Both the position numbers and the translations under genes were made by a program. Below are positions 25,394 through 34,409 of a stretch of 64,000 nucleotides of DNA, in pieces (within the stretch, counting starts at the first letter, position 1; the number at the start of each line of letters is the position of its first letter). The stretch lies in NCBI RefSeq assembly GCF_039544105.1, contig NZ_BAABLA010000025.1; one strand, 5' to 3'. A model generated the notes under the pieces. It had not been told where the DNA came from. It searched no databases and saw only the letters and a program-made list of their open reading frames with translations. Origin of the DNA: Haloechinothrix_A salitolerans. GTDB taxonomy: Bacteria; Actinomycetota; Actinomycetes; Mycobacteriales; Pseudonocardiaceae.

Positions 25394-25991
25394 CTAGCAT
25401 GAGCCCGGGGGTCCAAGTCGACTGGCGCCAAACGCCGCAACCTTCAGATCGACCATTCGGAAGTGGAGCTTCCATAACGGCGCGAGGTTCCGACCTCGTC
25501 AGACGGTTCCGAAATCGTGTCCCATCTCACAGTGACGTCAACCTGCAACGCCATCAGGGCTTCAGTTGATCGATAAATAGTGAAGGGCGCAGTGATCAGC
25601 AAGACTCAGCCAGAATAACGCTCCGCAAAAAGCACGAGCCCAGGATCTCTGAAAACCCAGGAATTGGACTGAATTCGACCCATATTAGATTATTTTGACT
25701 GCACGGCAGCAACAATATAGCCCCGAACACTTGATTGCCACCGCCAGTGCGAGTCTAATATAGTTGCAGGGTCTCGGGCCGAATCAATCCACTCTGCACG
25801 AGCTCTTTGAGTTATTCATAGTGCTCGCTTTTTACCCAGAGAAAATCTACTTATAAACAAAATTCCTAGCGGTCGATAAACCCGGATTAGAATGACGACG
25901 GACGTAAATCTACCGTCATTGTTTTACCAGCACGCTACAGGACACAGAAACGTGTAGTAAACGCGTAGCAAGAACATCCAAAGGAATTCTA
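25394..25991. other. AT-rich intergenic stretch at the edge of accessory DNA
   Basis: About 600 bases hold no supported gene. Base composition falls sharply after about 25600 (for example TATTAGATTATTTTGACTGC at 25683-25702), unlike the flanking GC-rich DNA. This low-GC character continues into the DUF6082-type gene at 25992. It marks the beginning of probably acquired DNA. Confidence 0.5.
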
Positions 25992-26708
25992 ATGAGATTT
26001 GTGGTAGCCGGAATATTTTCATCTTCATTGCTACTGCTAGCTGCTGTTCCATTTTCACCTTTGATTCTGCAATTGCTGGCTGAAAATAATGATGTCGACT
26101 GGGGATACGCCGCAGAGGTCGCCCAGGCCTACGGGCCAGCATCCACATTGCTTTCAGCAGCAGCGCTAGGAGGAGTCACCATCTCACTGCTTGTTCAAAA
26201 TCGCGAAGCGAGAGCAAATCGGAATCACAGTCAGAGAACTTTTCATCACGAACTTCTGAAGATGGCCATGGACGATCTGATATATCTGGAGTGTTGGGGT
26301 CCACGAAATTGGGCTACAATTCGAGAAGAAAAGCAAAGCATGTACGTTAATCTGATTATCTCATTCTGGCAAATGGATCACGAATCGGGGAGGCTGAACG
26401 ATAAACTCCTCGGGGAAGTATCTGAGGAGTTGTTTCGCGGACGCGCGGGTCGGTCGTACTGGAATAAGTTTGGTGATAAACGAATAACACGTGCACAGAC
26501 GTCAAAGCAGAAGCGCTTCGTTCGGATATTAAACAATGAATTCAAGAAAGCCAACATGCTTGATGAAAAGATTTTAATATCCGCCAGCTCCACGCCGCCC
26601 AAGATGAGCTGCTCCAGTTCGGAAAAAGAGTGTCTTGATAACGCTGAATTTGCCCCAAGACATTGCGCCACGAGCAGCTACGAGCAAAATTCACCGGATG
26701 TAGGCTAG
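25992..26708 (+). CDS. DUF6082-like membrane protein
   Basis: The 238-residue protein has two N-terminal hydrophobic helices (about 3-32 and 48-68) separated by an acidic loop, then a soluble helical domain with NREARANRNHSQRTFHHELL and LISFWQMDHESGRL. This layout fits the DUF6082 family of streptomycete-type proteins, often linked to sigma or accessory clusters; function is unknown. AAAGGA lies 7 bases before the ATG. GC is low and codon use is unlike the neighbours, indicating transfer. Confidence 0.6.
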   Translation: MRFVVAGIFSSSLLLLAAVPFSPLILQLLAENNDVDWGYAAEVAQAYGPASTLLSAAALGGVTISLLVQNREARANRNHSQRTFHHELLKMAMDDLIYLECWGPRNWATIREEKQSMYVNLIISFWQMDHESGRLNDKLLGEVSEELFRGRAGRSYWNKFGDKRITRAQTSKQKRFVRILNNEFKKANMLDEKILISASSTPPKMSCSSSEKECLDNAEFAPRHCATSSYEQNSPDVG

Positions 26709-26873
26709 CTCGGACAAATTGCTGAGCTAGCCCCGTCTTTTAACACTCACAGACGAACGTAGACTCTGATAAAGCGTATCAACGTCCGTCGGCCTCGACG
26801 TTGACTGACGACTTCGTCGCGATGCCGGTATGATGTCAAACCACGGTTTTAGTTCACCGGAGCGACATCACCT

Positions 26874-27833
26874 TTAGGCGTTCATGCGACCGGTCTGCCG
26901 TAAGACGAAAGCAATGAGGCTAACGAGTCGGATAAACAGGTAGTCGATAGAGGCATTGCCGGGCAGTTCTTCAGCCTGATGCTCGTGGTGGCGTATGCGG
27001 AAGGTATTACCGATCCTCGTCAACTCTCGAAACTCGGTGCTGAGCTGCGTTTGAAAGGGAGTCGAGCTGGGGGCGGCGCGTTCGATCAGGCGGATAGCCG
27101 AGCGCTTCTTGTCCCCTTTAGCTCCAAGTTCCAAGGTCTTGAGGCGTTCGAAGGCGTCCCAAAGCTTCTCAAGCGCATCCTGCCGAACCTCTGGGTGCCT
27201 GGACAGAAATCGTGTTACGGCGCCAAACAACATCCTGTCGAGCTCATTGTCTCCGGTATTCGGCTTGAAATCGGAAATCAGTGGACGAGCTTCCGGCGGG
27301 GCGAGCCGCTCGACCCTGAGCTTCTCGTTGAGCGTGAAAGCCACCCCGTTCCGAGCGAAGATCAAGTCGACGTCTTCTCGGAATTTTTCCTGGCCAGCGG
27401 TAAGCTCGTCGTCCCACGTGTCCTGATGATTGTCAAAGTAGTAGTGCTTATGTGGCCCGCCCCAACTGTGGTTCTCGATGCGCGTTGGCTCGTCGATGTG
27501 AAGCGCCACAAAAACAATCACGTCGAGAGCGTTGATCGTGCTCGGTAGCTGATCAACTTCCAGAGGTGATCCATCGAGGGCGGGCACATACGCCTGAAGA
27601 TCATTGAGGAATCGAGCACGGTCGGTCCCTGTGATGACACCGTTGCTATCGACGCAGTCGTGTCTGGGGTAGTCGCGAGCGAGGGAACCATCGTCGATCC
27701 GTCGTAGGAAGAGCATTGCAAGGCCCTTCCAGGTATTGGCGGAGATCTCCTCGCTGACCCGCGGCACATACTGACCAATACGGTCGGAGTAGAAGGGACT
27801 CTCAGTCACCTGGTCAGTGTGGCATGCCCTCAC
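26874..27833 (-). CDS. AbiJ/HEPN-like hypothetical protein
   Basis: A 319-residue soluble protein. The start is GTG 27833 (GTG 27809 is possible; neither has a strong ribosome binding site). The first 60 residues contain EISANTWKGLAMLFLRR; the middle has GVAFTLNEKLRVERL and ALEKLWDAFERLKTLEL; the C-terminus has FRIRHHEHQ followed by DYLFIRLVSLIAFVLRQ. The organisation resembles abortive-infection proteins of the AbiJ type with a HEPN-like C-terminal bundle. That is a guess from pattern, not a firm assignment. Its place at the border of a defence-rich island supports it weakly. Confidence 0.45.
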   Translation of the reverse strand: MRACHTDQVTESPFYSDRIGQYVPRVSEEISANTWKGLAMLFLRRIDDGSLARDYPRHDCVDSNGVITGTDRARFLNDLQAYVPALDGSPLEVDQLPSTINALDVIVFVALHIDEPTRIENHSWGGPHKHYYFDNHQDTWDDELTAGQEKFREDVDLIFARNGVAFTLNEKLRVERLAPPEARPLISDFKPNTGDNELDRMLFGAVTRFLSRHPEVRQDALEKLWDAFERLKTLELGAKGDKKRSAIRLIERAAPSSTPFQTQLSTEFRELTRIGNTFRIRHHEHQAEELPGNASIDYLFIRLVSLIAFVLRQTGRMNA

Positions 27834-28380
27834 CTATCCGATATACGAACATCAAGCTCGACATCGTGACCAGCCGCCAGCTGCCCAATCATCGAAACAT
27901 ACCACCCACGACGATAGGCCGGACGGTCGAAGGCACTGCTCGCCCGGCCAGATGCACCCGCCCTGCGGTGCTAGTCCTCGACGCTGGTGATCCAGTCGGA
28001 CCCCAGATACAACGAAGGCCCAGGTGCTTGACCTGGGCTGGTGCTCCCCCGGCTGGACTCGAACCAGCAACCCTTCGGACAGTCGATCACTACGGGTGAT
28101 TCTTCCGGTTACCTCCGAAAGTAGCTTGCGACCTCGGCACGCGCGTCGTTGGACCACCGGCCAGATTCGGAGGGGACCGGATCAGTTCCGGTTGTTCTTG
28201 GAGGGTAAGTGGAGGCTTGTGTAAGTGCGCTACCCGCGACGTTCGATCCCGCTGGGTCGAGAGCCCTTTTCTTCGTAGCCGGTGATTTCGGGGTCGTACC
28301 ATGTGTCGAAGAACGTCGTTGGCTCTGGACCAGGCACCGGCTCGGCCACCGCGTCGTCATCGTTCTGAGGCTTTGTCATG
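27834..28380. other. Intergenic region containing the duplicated tRNA end
   Basis: Apart from the duplicated tRNA-Asn 3' end and terminator at 28018-28078 (similarity extends to about 27993), I see no gene in this 547-base interval. Apparent reading frames over the tRNA-like part are artefacts. Confidence 0.5.
28018..28078 (-). repeat. Duplicated 3' part of tRNA-Asn plus terminator (probable att site)
   Basis: 61 bases identical to 35196-35256: the GCCCAGGT/ACCTGGGC hairpin and then the tRNA from its 3' end back to the anticodon stem (CTTCGG). Weaker similarity continues left to about 27993. The identity stops in the anticodon arm, as expected for the att core of an element that integrates into the 3' half of a tRNA gene. 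This is the displaced copy; the complete tRNA is at 35222-35294. Confidence 0.8.
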
Positions 28381-28865
28381 TCAACTACTTTCCCCGATAA
28401 CGATGATCGAACCTAGCAGCGCAACTGCGAGTGTCGCGACCGATATCCACCACAGCACGGCTTTGCCGTGCACGACCTTGGCGTTGGCTTCGAAGTGTGC
28501 AGTTCGGGAGGCGATGAGCGTTGAGAGCAGAAGCGCTTTTGGCGATTCTGCGTGTGTCTCCATCAACGGCCGTGGTTCGACGTCGAGGTACTTCGTGACT
28601 GCCAGCGCGGCTAGGCCGAATGCGAACGCCGCTGCGTATCCTCCGTATGCGAGAAGTGCCCACGGGGTGAAGCCGACCTTCGTCGCAACGAACTGGGCAG
28701 CGGTTGCAGCGAAGCCCGCCACGATACCCCCTTCGTCTGGATCCGGGAGAGCGAGCGATCTTGGCGATCGAGCCGAGCGCTCAACTCTGCATCGAGCAGT
28801 TCAAGTGTCTCGACATTGTGGTCGGGGCCAGGGTCGGTCACCTTGAGCAGGATAAGTTGCGTCAC
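28381..28865 (-). pseudogene. Frameshifted two-TM protein, resembling Pycsar-effector-like membrane proteins
   Basis: Two frames together encode one protein. The first (from about 28865 or 28841) gives ELLDAELSARLDRQDRSLSR-IQTKG. The second (GTG 28722) gives VAGFAATAAQFVATKVG, two TM helices and a C-terminal ASRTAHFEANAKVVHGKAVLWW amphipathic part. They join if one G is added in the G5 run near 28725-28730. The R-x-x-TKG / two-helix layout resembles DUF5706-type PycTM effectors, but the match is weak and no nucleotide cyclase is adjacent. The second frame has its own AAGGGGG ribosome binding site, so separate translation is possible. Confidence 0.5.
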
Positions 28866-29012
28866 TGCCCACCGACATCCGGCGCGCCGCGTAGCGTGCC
28901 CCAGACCAGTCGCCTCCATCCCCGCGATCCTCAGCCGCCCATGGCCGGGACGGTCGCGGTCCACCCTGTAACCGATCCCGCTCGCCTGGCGACGTACGGA
29001 GAGTAACCGCAC

Positions 29013-29430
29013 GAACGCAACTTGAGCGCTGAGCGGGATCGGCGCGGAGCGGGGTTGACCGTGGCCGTCCCGGCTTTGACCATCCGGCGATCGCGGGGAT
29101 GAAGGCGCCCGACGTGCTCAGCCGTTGCCGCGAGACCTTTTCACGTTCCCAGCCGTTGCCGTGCCGTGCGCGCGTGCCCGACGACGTTCATGCGCGGGAG
29201 GCCGAGCGGAGCGGACCAGCCGACCGCGCGCCAGTTCGGGCCGCGCGCTCCGCCCGGCAGGGCGGCTTGAAAACGTACAGAAAGTTCTCACCATGTGGAC
29301 ATCCAGATAGCCACAGTAACACGTCAGGGCTTCCTAACGAAGCTATTCCGGGTGCAGTCGCAGGCTAGTGCTGTCCTTGACAGCTGCCTATGATCGGACA
29401 CCTCTACGTCAATCATTGAGAACGGTATGT
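29013..29430. other. Intergenic region upstream of the XRE-ImmA gene
   Basis: No gene is supported here. GC-rich self-complementary sequence (GCGCGCTCCGCCCGGCAGGG region near 29240-29265) is present. The promoter of the gene starting at 29431 should be in the last 100 bases. Confidence 0.4.
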
Positions 29431-30567
29431 ATGGGTCAACCTGCTGAACCAGGCAGTCCTGGGGCTCGGCTGGCGATGCTTATTGATCAGTCCGACGTAA
29501 ACCTTGCGGAGCTCGCATACGCCCTCGGTCTTGAATCGCAAGAACGCCTTGTCGACGTCTTGAATGACAGGGTGAGCCTTAAGCCCGCTGAACTCGTACT
29601 TGCCGCTGACATTCTTGACGTGCCTGTCACTGTGCTAACAGGCCACGTTCCCATGCGGCGTCACTTGGGAGTCTCCCTCCGTATGGGTCTGGTTGACGCT
29701 CCAGACATTCCCCGTACGGAACTTGATCTTGCCGAGCGAAACCTCCAGCATCAGGCCCTTCTTGACAGTTGGCTTGGAGCTCCCGCCAACCCGTTGGAAG
29801 ACGTAGGCATGAGCACCGATCCGTATTTTCTTCGCGCTGGAATGATAAGTGCTGGTCGCGTTCGAGACGTCCTTCGCATTGACGACCAGCCGATTGGTGA
29901 CTTGGTTGGCCTCGTAGAACAACTTGGATACCCGGTCGTCCACGCACCTCTACCAGAAGATATTCATGGCCTCAATATTCGAGATGCTCGAGAAGGGCGA
30001 ACCTCTCGCGTCATCGTCGTTTCAACTCAAGTTCCGTGGACCAGGCAGCGTTACACGCTTGCGCATGAATTATGCCATGCTCTTTACGACGACCGTGATC
30101 AAATCATAATTGATCGGGTCGACGTCCCAGAGGTTCTACCCGAGCTTAGGGCGGAGTCATTTGCTCGCCATTTGCTGCTACCTCGCAGATCACTCACACG
30201 CGAAGTGCAAGCAGCTCGTATGCGAGGCGCCAATTACGTACATATTGTTGCGTCACTAATGTTGCGATGGGGAATAAGTCGTCAAGCTACTGTAAAAGCA
30301 CTGATAGATGACGGACTAGCTACACATTCTGAGTTGCGGACTGTTAGCACTCTTTCGGTGCCAAACATCATGCGTCAATCCGGCCTTTTCGAAGAGTGGC
30401 AAAACCTCAGCTCTGACGAGAGCTTACCCTGTCCCTCCCCTATTCTCGCTGAGCGCGCGCTTGAAGCGTATAGTCGCGGCTGGGTCAGCATTCGAATTGT
30501 TGCTGAGTTACTAGGCGTAACCATTTCAGAAGCTGAACAGCAGCTACAAGACCAAGGGTGGTATTGA
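29431..30567 (+). CDS. XRE-type regulator fused to ImmA/IrrE (M78) metalloprotease
   Basis: A 378-residue protein from ATG 29431 with GAGAACGG upstream. The N-terminal part (about 10-75) is a helix-turn-helix of the XRE kind (DVNLAELAYALGLESQERLV, LKPAELVLAADILDVPV). The central domain has the zinc protease motif TLAHELCHALYDD (HExxH) and RAESFARHLLLPR. ImmA/IrrE proteases relieve repression by cutting a partner repressor; the fused form is common in toxin-antitoxin and stress loci. It converges on the PIN-like gene at 30603-31385, ending 35 bases from it. GC is lower than in core genes. Confidence 0.85.
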   Translation: MGQPAEPGSPGARLAMLIDQSDVNLAELAYALGLESQERLVDVLNDRVSLKPAELVLAADILDVPVTVLTGHVPMRRHLGVSLRMGLVDAPDIPRTELDLAERNLQHQALLDSWLGAPANPLEDVGMSTDPYFLRAGMISAGRVRDVLRIDDQPIGDLVGLVEQLGYPVVHAPLPEDIHGLNIRDAREGRTSRVIVVSTQVPWTRQRYTLAHELCHALYDDRDQIIIDRVDVPEVLPELRAESFARHLLLPRRSLTREVQAARMRGANYVHIVASLMLRWGISRQATVKALIDDGLATHSELRTVSTLSVPNIMRQSGLFEEWQNLSSDESLPCPSPILAERALEAYSRGWVSIRIVAELLGVTISEAEQQLQDQGWY

Positions 30568-30602
30568 TAACTAATGCTATCACTATTCGACGCAAATTCC
30601 AT

Positions 30603-31385
30603 TTAATGCGCGTCGCAGCTCTGGCAACCATTATTCGACTTATCGCACGTGAAAGCGTCCGCTCTTTTTGGAATACACGCGGCAGGCGGAGCGCTCACTT
30701 TAGTTGACTCTTGCACGAACGCCAGACATCTTTCAGGTGTGACGTCAGGATCCGCGCATGCAAACTCGGCGATTACGTCCACTATATGTCGACTTGGCAA
30801 CCCACGATGGGATGCTACGACACTTGCGCCACCATCGTTAGTTAGCAAGATGTGCCGACGCTCGTTACGGCCACGACTTTGCCGTTGCACTACTGCAATA
30901 ATTGCAGCCTCACCTCCGTGACGTTTCTTCTCCTCCTCGGATACCCCTCGAAGCTGATCCCTGATTTCATCAATTACTTCCAAATCCTCATCGCGCAGTT
31001 CGAGCACTTCGAAAGCGGCCGGACCAACCAACAGCTGATTCACCGAAAAGTCTGCGGCATCGAATAGTCTATGCTGGTATTCAGAAGCATCTTCCGCTGG
31101 CCGGGAACGACAATGTCCTCGAACCTCGCGATCAACAGTTTGTACCACCCTTATCCTGCTCTTGAAGTGGTCTCGGAATCGCGAAGGAAGTTCTGCGTTC
31201 GTTCCTACCGACAGTAAAATCCCCGTGTCGGGCCAGACTAGAGCATCATGCCAACCGCGTTTTGGAATAGCTTCGCTTCGGGCAAATGGCGCAGCACGTC
31301 TAACCGATGCAGCGTTCGGAATGCTGGGACGACGCTTCGGCATCATCCCCGGATGTGGCGGTATTACTCGTCGTGCCTCGTTCAA
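30603..31385 (-). CDS. PIN-like domain protein, putative toxin nuclease
   Basis: 260 residues. After a basic N-terminus, the region from about residue 48 has the PIN acidic arrangement: D in WPDTGILLSVG, E in DREVRGHCRS, E in HGGEAAIIAV and D in LLTNDGGASV, followed by GLPSRHIVDVIAEF. PIN nucleases cleave RNA and are frequent toxins. It lies 55 bases downstream of the PD-(D/E)XK gene on the same strand and faces the XRE-ImmA gene. The C-terminal CDKSNNGCQSC is unusual. The true start may be internal (for example near M14 or M15). Confidence 0.65.
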   Translation of the reverse strand: MNEARRVIPPHPGMMPKRRPSIPNAASVRRAAPFARSEAIPKRGWHDALVWPDTGILLSVGTNAELPSRFRDHFKSRIRVVQTVDREVRGHCRSRPAEDASEYQHRLFDAADFSVNQLLVGPAAFEVLELRDEDLEVIDEIRDQLRGVSEEEKKRHGGEAAIIAVVQRQSRGRNERRHILLTNDGGASVVASHRGLPSRHIVDVIAEFACADPDVTPERCLAFVQESTKVSAPPAACIPKRADAFTCDKSNNGCQSCDAH

Positions 31386-31440
31386 TGTATCCTCTTCATT
31401 TACTTGGAACGTGAATTAAAACGACAATCCGACAGTGGAT

Positions 31441-33081
31441 TCAGAATGGCGGCGGATCGATTTCATTACTCACTGATTTTTCACCAGTTTCTGAATTTTC
31501 CGCATTATTCATAGTTTTTCCATTGTCTGGACACCAATGCCGGACGGGACACCAGCCGCAATGTGGTCCGGGATACGTATTCCAGATATCGTCAGTGTGC
31601 CAGTTATCTACGGCACGACGTACATTACCAGCGGCCATTGAAACAATTGCGGGATCTAGGGCGTCCCACGACCATAGTAATCTTTCTTCTGGTGCAATTA
31701 GTTCCAGCTCCACAACAGCTGATTCGACATCAAGTTGAGCAGCGAATCCGCGTGCAATATACGAGATCAAAAATGGAATCTGAAGGTGTCGGTCGTATGC
31801 CTCGTTCCGTCCGCCAGAATAAGGTGCAGCCGCGGTTTTAAATTCTCGGATTCTGAGCTCATTGTCCAACATGTAGACCAAGTCTGGTCGCGTAGCAGTT
31901 ACCACCTGAGAAGAACGATCGAATCCATAAATGTCTTTTTCCGCATGTACCAGCTCCACTCCCGGGATTTGAAGCGGACAGTCATTAGCGTGCAACAGAA
32001 GATACGGATATGCGGTTTCATATTCCTGGGCACTCAAAAAGGGAAACTCATCATCGTATTCTTCAGGTGGCGGAAGAGATGAAAGACTGCAAGCATTACC
32101 TTCGAGGTGTGACCATCGAAGCCATTTGTGTACAGCTAGTCCCCTCGCCGCAGCACTGCCCACGTCTTCGTCCTTGGGAAGATTGAGCGCTGAGTTGAGA
32201 AGCCATCGACCGGGACAGGCCATGTATTCCTCAAGCTCCCTAGGTGAAACAGATCGTGACTTAAATCCACGCTTGTTTTGCCCTAGCATTCCGTCGACCG
32301 GTAGCAGCGCTTCGCAGGTACCTGCGGCTTTACAGTCACCGCATGACCGACATGGTGTCGCTTCATCACTATTAATGATTTCGTGAGCGCGTGGTTGTGC
32401 AATGGCTGCGTATAGTTGTTTCGCCTCCTCCGGTCCTCCATCAAATTGAACAACACATTCGCCATTCAGGCAGCTCACTTCTAAAACACGAACTCGTGTA
32501 ATATGTTGGCAACTTTTATAATTGGCTGCTACATAAGCAGCCGCAGCAGTCCACTTGCGATCATCATCGTTCGGCATCTCGTGAACTGGGCCAACACGTA
32601 ATCTGCGTATTTCGCGCGTTCCATTATCGCTTTCGTATAAAGGCCCCCATACTGTAAGTATTTTGTCGGGTGGTCCAATTTCTGGATCTCTAGCCAAAAG
32701 ACTTAACGGGCCAACGTCGTGCAGAAGAGATTCATGAGCATCGATGATATTTAACACGGCATGCTTAATGAACGGTCTAACGAGACGGTGCGCCCCGACT
32801 TCATCCAACTTTTTGTCAAGCCATCCCGTTAGACCATCCCAGTCGTCAATATCGTCGGCGCCATGAGAGTCACACACAATGTGGTAAACGTCGCCCAAAG
32901 GGAATGGTTGCGCTCCCCATTTAGAAGGAAATGAACGGGACCAACCGTTCACCGTTTTTATCCTGGGCCGTATCTTAAGCCCTAGCCGACGTGGGCAATC
33001 TGAGGAACTACCAATATCTGTGGCACTCAGTTTGATGATGTTTGGGTTCCCGTCGGTTGCGAAGTGCGGTGGCCAGCTCAT
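31441..33081 (-). CDS. PD-(D/E)XK nuclease-superfamily protein (Cas4/RecB-like), tandem organisation
   Basis: 546 residues. The C-terminal half is a Cas4/RecB-type nuclease: CPGRWLL (first cysteine), ATRPDLVYMLDNELRIREFKTA (D and E-x-K catalytic residues), a Q-rich YDRHLQIPFLISY helix and a CGWCPVRHWC cluster for an iron-sulfur centre. The N-terminal half repeats the outline (SATDIGSSSDCPRRLGLKI and CRSCGDCKAAGTC) without a clear active site. The gene is low in GC. It is followed on the same strand by the PIN-like gene. Its DNA substrate is unknown, and there is no adjacent helicase. Confidence 0.75.
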   Translation of the reverse strand: MSWPPHFATDGNPNIIKLSATDIGSSSDCPRRLGLKIRPRIKTVNGWSRSFPSKWGAQPFPLGDVYHIVCDSHGADDIDDWDGLTGWLDKKLDEVGAHRLVRPFIKHAVLNIIDAHESLLHDVGPLSLLARDPEIGPPDKILTVWGPLYESDNGTREIRRLRVGPVHEMPNDDDRKWTAAAAYVAANYKSCQHITRVRVLEVSCLNGECVVQFDGGPEEAKQLYAAIAQPRAHEIINSDEATPCRSCGDCKAAGTCEALLPVDGMLGQNKRGFKSRSVSPRELEEYMACPGRWLLNSALNLPKDEDVGSAAARGLAVHKWLRWSHLEGNACSLSSLPPPEEYDDEFPFLSAQEYETAYPYLLLHANDCPLQIPGVELVHAEKDIYGFDRSSQVVTATRPDLVYMLDNELRIREFKTAAAPYSGGRNEAYDRHLQIPFLISYIARGFAAQLDVESAVVELELIAPEERLLWSWDALDPAIVSMAAGNVRRAVDNWHTDDIWNTYPGPHCGWCPVRHWCPDNGKTMNNAENSETGEKSVSNEIDPPPF

Positions 33082-33368
33082 ATGTCCCTCTGTTGATGCG
33101 CCAGGCTGAATGTACGTATCTTCTGTATTCGCGCATCTCTAACCGTGCGTTAGCGGCAGTGACTGTTTTGCTACATCTTTGAGACATGACGCAACACCAA
33201 CTGCCTGGGTAGAACCCATCTTCATACTTGTGATTACATAAGGTAATAATCGGATCTACGATTGCTTACCCAACGTGTGCTTGTCAGTTGATCTTCTTGA
33301 CGACGTGTAGTTTGTTTCCGTGAACCGGCGGCTCAGGTGTTGTCGTTCCACTCAGGTAGCGTCATGGC
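33082..33368. other. Divergent promoter region
   Basis: 287 bases of AT-rich DNA separate the PD-(D/E)XK gene (minus) and the HD-domain gene (plus). No gene or repeat is seen; promoters for both must lie here. Confidence 0.4.
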
Positions 33369-33947
33369 ATGGTGGCTGATGTGACCGCTCTGCTGGCAGA
33401 GTCTGCACGGGTGGCGGAGCACTTCGTAGCTCCGCTGGGACAGCGCTGGACTCATGTGCAGTCCGTCGCTCGGGCCGCTGAAGCATTGAGCGTGACGGTT
33501 GATGGGGCGGATGCTTCGCTTCTAGTAGCGGCTGCGTGGCTGCATGACATTGGCTACGCTCCGGCGCTGGCAGCGACACGGTTTCACCCGCTGGACGGTG
33601 CGCGCTACTTGCGCGACGAGGGATGGCCGGAGCGCGTGGTCAACCTTGTCGCTCATCATTCCGGGGCGCGATTCGAGGCTGCCGAACGCGGATTAGAAGC
33701 GGAGTTGTCGGCGTTCCCGCTCGAGGACAGCCCGGTCATGGATGCGCTGTTGATGGCGGATCTGACAACGGGGCCGGACGGTTCGAAGCTGCGTTACCGT
33801 GAGCGGATCGCGGAGATTCTGAGCAGGTATCCCGCTGATCATCCGGTACACCGGGCGTGGCTCAAGGCCGCTGATCCGCTGGAAGCATCGATCGAGCGTG
33901 TCAAGCATCGCCTCAAGGACAGGTTGCTATCCGAGGAAGGGCTCTGA
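33369..33947 (+). CDS. HD-domain phosphohydrolase-like protein
   Basis: A 192-residue protein with the metal-binding HD signature AAWLHDIGYAP preceded by a histidine (THVQSVA) and followed by HHSGARFEAAERG and LLMADLTTGPDG. This fits a small stand-alone HD hydrolase acting on nucleotides or phospho-compounds. The final 21 bases overlap the 3' end of the convergent Nudix gene. HD/Nudix/PLD-like regulator neighbourhoods are recurrent in actinobacteria, but no pathway is known. Confidence 0.8.
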   Translation: MVADVTALLAESARVAEHFVAPLGQRWTHVQSVARAAEALSVTVDGADASLLVAAAWLHDIGYAPALAATRFHPLDGARYLRDEGWPERVVNLVAHHSGARFEAAERGLEAELSAFPLEDSPVMDALLMADLTTGPDGSKLRYRERIAEILSRYPADHPVHRAWLKAADPLEASIERVKHRLKDRLLSEEGL

Positions 33948-34400
33948 CCGGTCCGCTAGGTAGTGGTCGATCCGCAGTCGCATCGACGGATGGATGTTCA
34001 GGCTGTCCAGCTCGCCAGTTGGTACCCAGCGGACTTCCTTGCTCTCGGTCCCGTCCTCGCGTGCGGCTCCCCCGACTTGGCGGGCCTTGAAGCAGATCGA
34101 GAACTGCTGGCGTACCTCGCCGTCGTCGTACTTCATGACGTGGTTCGGATCGGTGTAGAGGCCAACCAGTCCCGTGATCTCCACCTGGACACCGGTCTCT
34201 TCGAGCACTTCGCGCACGGCGGTGTCGGTGATGCGCTCCCCCGCGTCGTGGCCTCCGCCGGGTAGCGCCCATCGGTCGTTGTCGATCTTGTGGATCAGCA
34301 GCAGACGGTCCACGTCATCGCGCACACCTACGGTCACGGATGGAACGACGCTGTTCGCCTTCGGGGCGTCTGGGTCGTTGTTGTAGTCAATGCGGGCCAT
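33927..34400 (-). CDS. Nudix hydrolase
   Basis: A 157-residue protein with a complete Nudix box at about residues 47-69: GGGHDAGERITDTAVREVLE then ETG. It would hydrolyse a nucleoside diphosphate linked to another moiety. YTDPNHVMKYDDGEVRQQF after the box is typical of the MutT/ADP-ribose pyrophosphatase-like branch often found beside PLD-like XRE regulators. It starts 9 bases downstream of such a regulator fragment (34410-35024) and probably shared its transcript. Confidence 0.88.
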   Translation of the reverse strand: MARIDYNNDPDAPKANSVVPSVTVGVRDDVDRLLLIHKIDNDRWALPGGGHDAGERITDTAVREVLEETGVQVEITGLVGLYTDPNHVMKYDDGEVRQQFSICFKARQVGGAAREDGTESKEVRWVPTGELDSLNIHPSMRLRIDHYLADRSEPFLG

Positions 34401-34409
34401 GATCGAACC

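Noticed and set aside
28024..28224. Peptide frame over the duplicated tRNA end
   Set aside because: The recurring CSPGWTRTSNPS peptide is simply translated tRNA sequence.
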